Source: Verrucomicrobiaceae bacterium (GTDB lineage: Bacteria; Verrucomicrobiota; Verrucomicrobiia; Verrucomicrobiales; Verrucomicrobiaceae). From it: a DNA stretch of 6,252 bases. The DNA lies in contig CANHTV010000232.1 in NCBI GenBank assembly GCA_947463285.1, forward strand, positions 1 to 6,252. Direction: 5' to 3'. A program made the position numbers and the translations under genes. Within the stretch, counting starts at the first letter, position 1. Each line of letters begins with the position of its first letter. Below the pieces are notes generated by a model. That model was not told where the DNA came from. It searched no databases and was given only the letters and a program-made list of their open reading frames with translations. Of this stretch, positions 1 to 5,454 are shown one piece after another.

Positions 1-76
1 CTTCATCATCGTCGTCTTCGATGTTGCTGTAGCCATCATCATAACCTTTGGCTTCATCGCCTTCATCATCGTCGTC
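1..76 (-). repeat. Repeated acidic-tail coding sequence
   Basis: A 16-base segment at positions 1-16 recurs exactly at 61-76, 60 bases apart and in the same reading frame. On the coding (minus) strand both copies encode a run of consecutive Asp residues followed by Glu. They lie inside the acidic C-terminal tail of the DUF151 protein. The array may continue beyond the left edge. It is best read as a low-complexity coding repeat rather than a mobile or regulatory element. Confidence 0.6.
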
Positions 77-613
77 ATCCAGCATGGCGATTTCATCGAG
101 ATCCAGGTCATCAATGTCGATGTCTTCATTGTCATCCTCCTCAGATTCATTCACCGTCACACCTTCCTCCAGGCCACGTTTTTCGATCTGGGCCAGCGTT
201 TCAGTCATGTCCTCCACGGAATCCCAGACCTGACGTGCTACAAAAAGAGGCGCGCTCTGCTGTACCGCCAGTGCGATGCTGTCACTGGGCCGGGCATCGA
301 GCTCGATAACCTTGCGCGCATGCAGTTCATTCTCGGCGGAAAGAATCAGGCGCGCATGGAAAACACTGCCATGAGCCTCATTGATGATCACCCGCTCCAC
401 GCGGGCACCGAAGGCCATCAGCATCGTGGCGATCAGATCATGCGTCAGTGGGCGCTCTTTAGTCACACCGCGCATGAACATGGAGATCGCGGTGCCGACG
501 GATTCATCCACGTAGATGACGAATGTCTTTTCTTCATTGCCCAGAAACACGGCAAAACTGCCGTCCAAGGGCAGGACGGCTCTCACCTGAGCTTCAATAA
601 CATCACTATTCAT
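1..613 (-). CDS. Bifunctional nuclease (DUF151) family protein with acidic C-terminal tail, 3' end outside window
   Basis: The reverse strand encodes 204 complete codons from an ATG at 613, and the reading frame runs off the left edge. An in-frame TGA lies only three codons upstream (620-622), so this ATG is the only sensible start. Residues about 5-135 form the DUF151/BFN domain; the clearest signature is DARPSDSIALA at residues 106-116. Members of this family have been described as RNase/DNase-like or stress-related proteins, but their role in most bacteria is unsettled. From residue 149 onwards the chain becomes extremely acidic: 31 of the 56 visible residues are Asp or Glu, including runs of five and four Asp. 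There is no signal peptide, so the protein is probably cytoplasmic. Upstream, a weak GAAG lies about five bases before the start. The gene is divergent from ribD. Family assignment is firm; biochemical function is not. Confidence 0.88.
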   Translation of the reverse strand, partial: MNSDVIEAQVRAVLPLDGSFAVFLGNEEKTFVIYVDESVGTAISMFMRGVTKERPLTHDLIATMLMAFGARVERVIINEAHGSVFHARLILSAENELHARKVIELDARPSDSIALAVQQSAPLFVARQVWDSVEDMTETLAQIEKRGLEEGVTVNESEEDDNEDIDIDDLDLDEIAMLDDDDDEGDEAKGYDDGYSNIEDDDDE

Positions 614-758
614 CTGACTTCATTAAAGCGCTGCCGCTGTAGCTGGCAACCAACGTCCCAGGAAATTAGTCCTAGCAGACTACTGGCTATGTGAACAGGC
701 GCTTGGCTGAAATGCCTAGTTGTTACTCCTGAGGCACAGGCTAAATGAAGCGTCTGTC
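614..758. other. Divergent intergenic region between the DUF151 gene and ribD
   Basis: This 145-bp gap must hold the promoters for both divergent genes unless ribD is read from elsewhere. I found no convincing pair of -35 and -10 boxes on either strand. I also found nothing resembling the conserved FMN riboswitch that precedes riboflavin genes in many bacteria; the gap is short for that element plus a promoter. Only short, weak inverted repeats are visible. No small open reading frame here has a supporting ribosome-binding site. Confidence 0.5.
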
Positions 759-1817
759 ATGCCGTCTTTTTCAAACGAATCCGACGCTCGCTGGATGCAT
801 GTCGCGCTCGATCAGGCAAAGCGCGGCGTGGGTCTTACGAGCCCAAATCCACCTGTCGGTGCGGTCATTGTCTCCCATGGGAAAATCATCGGGCAGGGTT
901 TTCACCACAAAGCTGGGCAGCCTCATGCCGAGATCGAGGCCATCAAGGATGCCCAGACTTACAATCCCAAACTGCTGCCGGGCTCCACCATCTTTGTGAC
1001 TTTGGAGCCCTGCTGTACTCAGGGGCGCACGGGGCCATGCACGGAGGCCATCAAGGCCTGCGGTATCAAACGAGTCGTCTGGGGGGCTCGTGATCCGAAC
1101 CCCAACCACCAAGGTCGCGCTCAAGAAATCCTCACCCATGCAGGTATCACTGTCTCCACCGGGATTCTCGAAGTCGAGTGCCAAGAGCTGATCCGCCCGT
1201 TCACCAAATGGATCACGACCGGCATCCCGTATATTATCGCCAAGGCCGGACAAAGCCTGGATGGCCGCATCACTCGCCCGCCTGGAGAAGGCCAGTGGAT
1301 CACCAGTGAGGCGGCGCGTGCTCATGGTCGGCGTCTGCGCAGCCGTGTAGATGCCATTCTCGTCGGAGCCGAGACAATCCGTCAGGATAATCCTCAGCTG
1401 ACACTGCGAGAGGGGGCCTCGCCAGACAAGGAGCAGCCCTATCGGGTCATCCTTTCCCACAGCAGCAGGCTGCCAGAGACTGCGCATGTTTTTACAGATG
1501 AATTTAAACACCGCACTTGGGTCATCAAAGATCTCACTCTTTTGCAGGTGCTGGCAGAGCTGGGGGCTCGCGGTGTCACCAGTGTCTTGATCGAAGGAGG
1601 TGCCAGCGTTCTGGGGCAGGCCTTCGAGGCGCAGGTGGTCGATGAAGTCCACTGGTATATCGCACCCCGCATCAGTGGGGCGGGATTACCCTCTGTCGGT
1701 GGGCCCGGCCTCACGCAATCGGTCGAACTCAAGAACGTCAAAATCATGCCCATGGGCGATAACGTCTGCATCACCGGACAGCCCGTCTGGCCACAAAAAC
1801 CTGTCACTACGCCATGA
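759..1817 (+). CDS. ribD: Riboflavin biosynthesis bifunctional deaminase/reductase RibD
   Basis: RibD catalyses two successive riboflavin steps. It deaminates 2,5-diamino-6-ribosylamino-pyrimidinone 5'-phosphate, then reduces the ribosyl side chain with NADPH to give 5-amino-6-ribitylamino-uracil 5'-phosphate. Residues about 8-150 are the zinc deaminase domain: HAE at 56-58 supplies a zinc His and the catalytic Glu, and Cys85 and Cys94 in LEPCCTQGRTGPC supply the other zinc ligands. Residues about 155-345 are the reductase domain, beginning near PYIIAKAGQSLDGR and including the GAETIRQDNPQLTLR and EGGASVLGQAF segments. The product is 352 residues, close to the E. coli enzyme (367). I chose the ATG at 759 because it gives the usual short lead into the deaminase domain and has GAAG eight bases upstream; an in-frame TTG at 720 would add 13 unconserved residues. 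The stop overlaps the start of the next gene. Both domains look complete. Confidence 0.96.
   Translation: MPSFSNESDARWMHVALDQAKRGVGLTSPNPPVGAVIVSHGKIIGQGFHHKAGQPHAEIEAIKDAQTYNPKLLPGSTIFVTLEPCCTQGRTGPCTEAIKACGIKRVVWGARDPNPNHQGRAQEILTHAGITVSTGILEVECQELIRPFTKWITTGIPYIIAKAGQSLDGRITRPPGEGQWITSEAARAHGRRLRSRVDAILVGAETIRQDNPQLTLREGASPDKEQPYRVILSHSSRLPETAHVFTDEFKHRTWVIKDLTLLQVLAELGARGVTSVLIEGGASVLGQAFEAQVVDEVHWYIAPRISGAGLPSVGGPGLTQSVELKNVKIMPMGDNVCITGQPVWPQKPVTTP
1814..1817 (+). promoter_or_regulatory. ATGA stop/start overlap coupling ribD to the phosphatase gene
   Basis: The ATG of the phosphatase gene overlaps the TGA of ribD in a four-base ATGA. Such overlaps usually mean the downstream gene is translated by ribosomes terminating on the upstream one, giving linked amounts of both proteins. 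The phosphatase has no strong ribosome-binding site of its own, which fits coupling. Coupling itself is inferred, not shown. Confidence 0.75.
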
Positions 1818-2347
1818 GTCGTCCTGCCGTTATCTTTGACCGCGATGGAGTCATTAATCTCAGCCCCGGCCCCGGCTATGTGCTGCGTTGGGAGGATTTT
1901 CATTTTTCACCCGGCATCATCGAGGCCCTCACGCTTTGTCGCAAACGTGGTTACGCCCTCGTGTTAGCCACCAGTCAGCAGGGCGTGGGGAAAAAACTCA
2001 TGAGCCAGGCTGACCTCGACCACATCCATGAGCAGATGCAGGCTCGGCTGCGGCGGGATCATGCAGAGTTTGACGCGATTCATGCCTGCACATGCCTGAA
2101 GAACGAGCCTGGCTGCACTTGTCGTAAACCTAGTGCTGAGATGATCCTGCGTGCCACATCTGATCTGGACCTCGATCTCACCCGCAGCCTGCTCGTCGGA
2201 GATGCCGATCGTGACATCGAGATGGGCCAAAACGCTGGCGTCCCAGTGACCATTCGTATTGAGAGTGAAAACCCGCACCAAGTCACAGCGACACACACCC
2301 TACCAGACACCCTCGGTCTGGCTACTCTGTTGGAGCGTTTGTTGTAG
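1814..2347 (+). CDS. HAD-IIIA phosphatase, GmhB / HisB-N type
   Basis: This is a 177-residue HAD-superfamily phosphatase, about the size of GmhB (D-glycero-D-manno-heptose 1,7-bisphosphate 7-phosphatase; E. coli 191 residues). The catalytic motif DRDGVIN is at 9-15, with Asp9 as nucleophile and Asp11 as acid/base. Motif II is TSQQG at 53-57 (TNQxG in most relatives), the motif III lysine lies in CRKPS at 103-107, and the motif IV acidic pair is in VGDADRD (Asp130, Asp134). A zinc loop carries Cys92, Cys94, Cys101 and Cys103; most relatives have His in place of the second Cys. The protein is predicted cytoplasmic. Overlap with ribD raises a second possibility: it could dephosphorylate 5-amino-6-ribitylamino-uracil 5'-phosphate, the RibD product. 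The heptose role is supported by an HldE2-like domain about 3.7 kb away. The fold and class are sure; the substrate is not. Confidence 0.85.
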   Translation: MSRPAVIFDRDGVINLSPGPGYVLRWEDFHFSPGIIEALTLCRKRGYALVLATSQQGVGKKLMSQADLDHIHEQMQARLRRDHAEFDAIHACTCLKNEPGCTCRKPSAEMILRATSDLDLDLTRSLLVGDADRDIEMGQNAGVPVTIRIESENPHQVTATHTLPDTLGLATLLERLL

Positions 2348-2416
2348 GGCAGCTTTGTCGCATTTCACCGCATCTTTGTCGTGACGAGGAGCGGGATGTT
2401 TGTCTAATTGGTGAGA
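2348..2416 (+). other. Short gap before the HPS-like gene
   Basis: This gap of about 70 bp separates the phosphatase gene from the HPS-like gene on the same strand. It contains two copies of TTTGTCG about 20 bases apart and a strong Shine-Dalgarno-like GAGGAG at 2385-2390. That GAGGAG is 26 bases before the chosen ATG, too far to serve it. It is well placed for an out-of-frame ATG at 2395 that opens a frame of about 36 codons ending inside the HPS-like gene. I see no terminator or clear promoter, so the genes may form one transcript. Confidence 0.4.
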
Positions 2417-3112
2417 ATGAAACCGATTGTTCAAATCTCACTCGACCTCACCAATATCGACGAAGCGCTGGAAACTGCGGCTCTGGCCATGCGCGCTGGA
2501 GTTGATTGGCTGGAAGCTGGCACGCCGCTCATCCTCGCTGAGGGGCTTCATGGTGTTCGTGCCTTGCGGAAAGCCTTCCCGAACACGCCCATCGTTGCTG
2601 ATTTGAAAACCATGGACGGCGGCTACCTAGAAGCTGAAATGATGGCAAAAGCTGGTGCTACGCACGTCGTCGTCATGGCGCGAGCTCATGCGGAGACCAT
2701 CAAGTGCGTCGTCAAAGCCGGTGCTGATTTTGGCTGCAAAGTGATGGGCGATAACATGATCTGTGAGAGCATGGTCGATGGCGCGAAGTTTCTCGAAGAC
2801 CTCGGCTGCGACTACGTCATCCATCACATAGGTTACGACGAGCGCCGCGGTATCGCCGCCGCCGGTCACCGCATGCCTAGCCCGCTGGATCAGCTTCGCG
2901 AAGTCGTCAACGCCGTCAAAATTCCCGTGCAAGCCGTCGGTGGCCTCAGCCTAGAGCAGGCGATCCAGTGCCCGCAATACGGCGCCCCACTCGTCGTTCT
3001 TGGTGCGCCTCTTACCATTGATGCAGATGCCTTTAAAACCGCCGATGGCAACCTAGAAGCCTCCTTGCGTCTGATCTGCGATGCGATCCACGCGCAAGAA
3101 GTCATTCGATGA
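2417..3112 (+). CDS. 3-hexulose-6-phosphate synthase / 3-keto-L-gulonate-6-phosphate decarboxylase family protein
   Basis: This 231-residue (beta/alpha)8-barrel belongs to the orotidine-monophosphate-decarboxylase suprafamily, HPS/KGPDC branch. Members either condense formaldehyde with ribulose 5-phosphate (or do the reverse) or decarboxylate 3-keto-L-gulonate 6-phosphate, using a metal-stabilised enediolate. Visible active-site residues are Asp10, Glu33 in EAGTP, Asp62 and Lys64 in ADLKTMDGG, Asp67, and a His136-His137 pair followed by GYD at 139-141. The HxGYD pattern resembles HPS more than KGPDC, which has an Arg near 139. The C-terminal phosphate-binding loops read AVGGLS (173-178) and LGAPL (195-199); the second departs from GGGIT (HPS) and GRSI (KGPDC). 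I chose the ATG at 2417 for its family-like N-terminus; TTG 2408 and GTG 2411 are in-frame alternatives. No 6-phospho-3-hexuloisomerase partner is in the window. Family is firm; the reaction is open. Confidence 0.88.
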   Translation: MKPIVQISLDLTNIDEALETAALAMRAGVDWLEAGTPLILAEGLHGVRALRKAFPNTPIVADLKTMDGGYLEAEMMAKAGATHVVVMARAHAETIKCVVKAGADFGCKVMGDNMICESMVDGAKFLEDLGCDYVIHHIGYDERRGIAAAGHRMPSPLDQLREVVNAVKIPVQAVGGLSLEQAIQCPQYGAPLVVLGAPLTIDADAFKTADGNLEASLRLICDAIHAQEVIR

Positions 3113-3212
3113 GTTTGCGATGGTTTACGGTCGCTGACTGTTGTTTACAGTTGTTCGCCGCAGACACTACTCTTCCCAACTAAAGCCAAAAATCGTCAAC
3201 CACTGCCAACTC
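3113..3212 (+). other. Intergenic gap with small inverted repeat upstream of the dehydrogenase
   Basis: This 100-bp gap lies between two same-strand genes. It contains a short perfect inverted repeat, ACTGT-TGTTT-ACAGT (3137-3151), and two GTTTAC copies nearby. The symmetry could be a small operator, a weak hairpin or chance. No convincing promoter boxes or U-rich terminator are visible, and no Shine-Dalgarno sequence precedes the dehydrogenase ATG at 3213. Confidence 0.35.
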
Positions 3213-4241
3213 ATGAAAAGTGCCGCTGTCGTCAATTACGCGCCTGAAAAAGGCTCCGTCGAAATCCGTGAAATCGAAAAGCCAACCATAGGCAACGAGG
3301 ACGTGCTCCTCGAAGTCGCCAATGTGGGCGTTTGTGGCTCTGATCTGCATCAATGGACGGCCGATCACTCCTGGCCGGTGAATTACCCGGTCGTGCTCGG
3401 ACACGAGTTCGGCGGGCACATCATCGAAGTCGGCAAGGACGTGGAAGGCTGGAAGGAAGGCGACCGAGTCGTCTCCGAGACCGCCGCGATCATTTCCAAG
3501 GACAACCCGATGACGCGACGTGGTCTTTACAATCTGGACAGCACGCGCAAGGGCTTCGGCTACGGCGTGAATGGCGCGATGACGAAGTATGTGCGCGTGC
3601 CTTCACGCATCCTGCATCATGTGCCTGATCATCTCCCGTTCGAGCAGGCCTGCCTCACGGAGCCCTGCTGCGTGGCTTATAATGCGGTGGTCAAAAACGC
3701 CCGCATCGAGCCGGGTGATCGCGTGGTCGTTCTCGGCCCAGGTACCATCGGCATCCTCTGCGCCGCCATGGCGAAGCAATGCGGTGCGCAGGTCGCCATC
3801 GTTGGTTTGCCACAGGACGCGCATCGTCTTGAACTGGCCCGCAAGCACTACGGCTGCGAGGTCATCATTGGCGATGCCAAACCCTGGGCCATGGAGCGCG
3901 ATGGCCTCGGCTGTGACGGTGTCATTGATGCTGCTGGTGCGAGTGTCACGCTCAAGATCGCCCTCGACATCGTACGCCCTGCGGGGTGGATTTCAAAGGT
4001 CGGCTGGGGTCCACAGCCGCTCGGCTTTAACATCGACCCGCTCGTGCAGAAGAACATCACCCTGCAAGGCAGTTTCAGCCACAACTGGCCCATTTGGGAG
4101 CGCGTGATCGCCCTCATGAGCAGCGGTCAGTTCGACGTGAAACCCATCATTGGCGGTGTCTGGCCCGTGACTGAATGGCACGAGGCCTTCGAGAAAATGC
4201 ACAAAGGCGAAGTCGTGAAAGCCGTGCTGCGTCCGGTTTAA
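3213..4241 (+). CDS. Zinc-dependent medium-chain alcohol/polyol dehydrogenase
   Basis: This 342-residue protein is a medium-chain dehydrogenase of the sorbitol / threonine dehydrogenase class, which oxidises a secondary alcohol with NAD(P)+. Catalytic-zinc ligands are visible: Cys41 in GVCGSD, His64-Glu65 in GHEFGG, and Glu151 in TEPCCVAYNA. The Rossmann motif is VLGPGTIG (174-181). After the second Rossmann strand, where NAD-preferring relatives usually have an Asp, the sequence is IVGLPQDAHRLELA, so cofactor preference is uncertain and NADP+ is possible. The lobe that normally holds four Cys around a structural zinc (residues 89-115) contains none, and the usual YNLC is YNLD. I chose the ATG at 3213 because GroES-like folding begins immediately after it; an in-frame TTG at 3141 would add 24 unconserved residues. 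It follows the HPS-like gene, suggesting a shared sugar or polyol pathway. The substrate cannot be named. Confidence 0.9.
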   Translation: MKSAAVVNYAPEKGSVEIREIEKPTIGNEDVLLEVANVGVCGSDLHQWTADHSWPVNYPVVLGHEFGGHIIEVGKDVEGWKEGDRVVSETAAIISKDNPMTRRGLYNLDSTRKGFGYGVNGAMTKYVRVPSRILHHVPDHLPFEQACLTEPCCVAYNAVVKNARIEPGDRVVVLGPGTIGILCAAMAKQCGAQVAIVGLPQDAHRLELARKHYGCEVIIGDAKPWAMERDGLGCDGVIDAAGASVTLKIALDIVRPAGWISKVGWGPQPLGFNIDPLVQKNITLQGSFSHNWPIWERVIALMSSGQFDVKPIIGGVWPVTEWHEAFEKMHKGEVVKAVLRPV

Positions 4242-4246
4242 ACCGG
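4233..4246. terminator. Perfect 14-bp palindrome at the convergent gene ends
   Basis: The palindrome CCGGTTTAAACCGG covers the TAA stop of the dehydrogenase and lies just before the stop of the convergent permease gene. It could fold as a five-base-pair stem with a four-base TTAA loop on either RNA. There is no following run of T on either strand, so it is at most a weak candidate for a bidirectional terminator. Confidence 0.3.
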
Positions 4247-4254
4247 CTTATCCA

Positions 4255-5385
4255 TTAGCGGCGGCTGAGCCTGAAAAAGAGCCAGCCGCCGATGCTCAGG
4301 AAGAGCACATTCGGCAGCCACATGATCAGGTGTGGCATGGCCTTAGGATTGTCATTCAGCGTGTCGCCAAAAATGATGAACGCGATGTAAACCGTCGCCG
4401 TGATCAGGCTGAGAGCAAAGCCCGTAGAGGTCTCACGCCGCTGGGCGGTAACACCCAGGGGAATGCCCACCAGCGCAAAGGTAAAGCAGGCTAACGAGAA
4501 ACTGTAGCGTTTGTTTAGCTCCGTGCGGGAAGGGGAGACCTGTTTATCATCCAGTTTTTTGCCTGTGATGCTGTCATTGTGGGAGGTGACTTCCTGCCAA
4601 AGCTGGTCCGTCGTTTTCATGCTGGGATTGATCCTCACAGATCTGTCGCGCAGTCGAGAAAGCGGGAATTTAAAAGCTGTCTCACCTGCTTTGATGAACT
4701 CAATCTTATCCACCTTCTTGTCCTTGGTGTGGGTGATGGATTCGATCTCCGCGTCATAGAGATGCAGGGTAAAATCCATCACACCTGCCTCTGTCTCCAG
4801 CACAGCTCGGCGGGCGCGGACGTTGCGCTTGGCGAGGCCTTTCTCGGTTTCGATAATCTCCAAATCTTTCATTTCTCGGCCTTCACGGCTACCAGTGTAG
4901 ATGCGGAAACCGGGAATTTTTTCCAGCACTCGGCCTTCCTGAAAAAGGGCCTCGGGGTTTTCCAATGCCACTTCGTAGAAAAGCATCTTCATGCGATTCT
5001 TCGCTGCTGGGGCAAGCTCGATGTTCACCCAGTAGCAGATGGCGGATAGACTGATGGCGAGAGCGAAAACAGACGTGCAGATGCGCGTCATCGACCAGCC
5101 AGTCATACGCAATGAGACGAGTTCATTGTCAGCCGAAAGTCTGCCGAAAACTAGCAATATGGAGGTGAGAAAGGCCCATGGAATGGTGAAAATGAGTGAG
5201 AAAGGAATGACAAGGCTGATGAACTCCGCGATGACCCCAAGTGGCAGCTGTGTGTCTCCGAGCAGCTGGTCCAGTTTCTTATACACGTTCCCCAGAACCA
5301 TGACGCCACTGAGCAGGAGCACTCCCATCAGCGTGGCTGAGAGGACTTGCTTGCCGAGATAACGATCAAATATGCGGGGAAACAT
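4255..5385 (-). CDS. LptF/LptG (YjgP/YjgQ) family lipopolysaccharide export permease
   Basis: This 376-residue inner-membrane protein matches the LptF/LptG family, whose members pair with the LptB ATPase to extract lipopolysaccharide from the inner membrane and pass it to the periplasmic bridge (LptC, LptA). Three N-terminal membrane segments lie at about 14-34, 50-80 and 100-120. A soluble periplasmic beta-rich domain (LptC-like jellyroll) occupies about 130-285, and three more membrane segments lie at about 295-312, 322-340 and 353-371. The conserved cytoplasmic segment after helix two, GRLSADNELVSLRMTGWS (81-98), is typical and probably contacts LptB. Length is close to E. coli LptF/LptG (about 360). 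I cannot distinguish LptF from LptG by eye. The ATG at 5385 fits the usual short lead; no clear Shine-Dalgarno sequence precedes it. It lies 69 bp after the PurN fusion gene on the same strand. Confidence 0.92.
   Translation of the reverse strand: MFPRIFDRYLGKQVLSATLMGVLLLSGVMVLGNVYKKLDQLLGDTQLPLGVIAEFISLVIPFSLIFTIPWAFLTSILLVFGRLSADNELVSLRMTGWSMTRICTSVFALAISLSAICYWVNIELAPAAKNRMKMLFYEVALENPEALFQEGRVLEKIPGFRIYTGSREGREMKDLEIIETEKGLAKRNVRARRAVLETEAGVMDFTLHLYDAEIESITHTKDKKVDKIEFIKAGETAFKFPLSRLRDRSVRINPSMKTTDQLWQEVTSHNDSITGKKLDDKQVSPSRTELNKRYSFSLACFTFALVGIPLGVTAQRRETSTGFALSLITATVYIAFIIFGDTLNDNPKAMPHLIMWLPNVLFLSIGGWLFFRLSRR
4259..4291. terminator. GC-rich hairpin at the 3' end of the permease gene
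   Basis: Perfect nine-base inverted arms CGGCGGCTG (4259-4267) and CAGCCGCCG (4283-4291) flank a 15-base loop. The structure sits within the last codons of the permease gene and 17 bases beyond the dehydrogenase stop codon. A strong GC stem at a convergent junction fits a role in ending transcription or protecting RNA ends. It lacks a T-run on either side, so it is not a classical intrinsic terminator; codon bias for Arg-rich residues could also produce it. Confidence 0.35.
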
Positions 5386-5406
5386 GCGGGCGCGGTTCAG
5401 AGGATG

Positions 5407-5436
5407 GATTGCAGCCTTTTGACAGGCTTTGCAATC
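5407..5436 (-). other. Intercistronic hairpin between the PurN fusion gene and the permease gene
   Basis: GATTGC (5407-5412) pairs with GCAATC (5431-5436), and AGCC (5413-5416) pairs with GGCT (5425-5428). This gives ten base pairs with a two-base bulge and an eight-base loop. It lies in the 69-bp gap between the two minus-strand genes. No T-run follows on the minus strand, so it more likely stabilises an RNA end or separates expression of the two genes than terminates fully. It could also be chance. Confidence 0.35.
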
Positions 5437-5454
5437 TTTAGGATGCGTTCGTCT

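Noticed and set aside
48..233. Serine-rich forward open frame at the left edge
   Set aside because: It is the complement of the Asp/Glu codon runs in the DUF151 tail (GAT/GAC/GAA read in reverse give Ser-rich frames), so it is a shadow.
320..694. Forward open frame of 124 codons opposite the DUF151 gene
   Set aside because: It overlaps the conserved DUF151 domain antisense, and its translation shows no recognisable motif.
614..758. Possible FMN riboswitch upstream of ribD
   Set aside because: I looked for the conserved multi-stem core and its consensus blocks and did not find them; the region only shows short weak inverted repeats.
771..1652. Long reverse-strand open frame (293 codons) inside ribD
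   Set aside because: It lies wholly antisense to a clearly conserved ribD, its translation resembles no protein family, and long antisense frames are common in GC-rich coding DNA.
2395..2505. Short out-of-frame ORF with a good GAGGAG ribosome-binding site before the HPS-like gene
   Set aside because: About 36 codons, overlapping the conserved N-terminus of the HPS-like protein, with no recognisable product. It might be a leader peptide, but nothing beyond the GAGGAG supports that.
3353..4107. Overlapping forward frames inside the dehydrogenase
   Set aside because: They are Arg- and Ser-rich alternative frames of a gene with intact catalytic motifs, so they are shadows.
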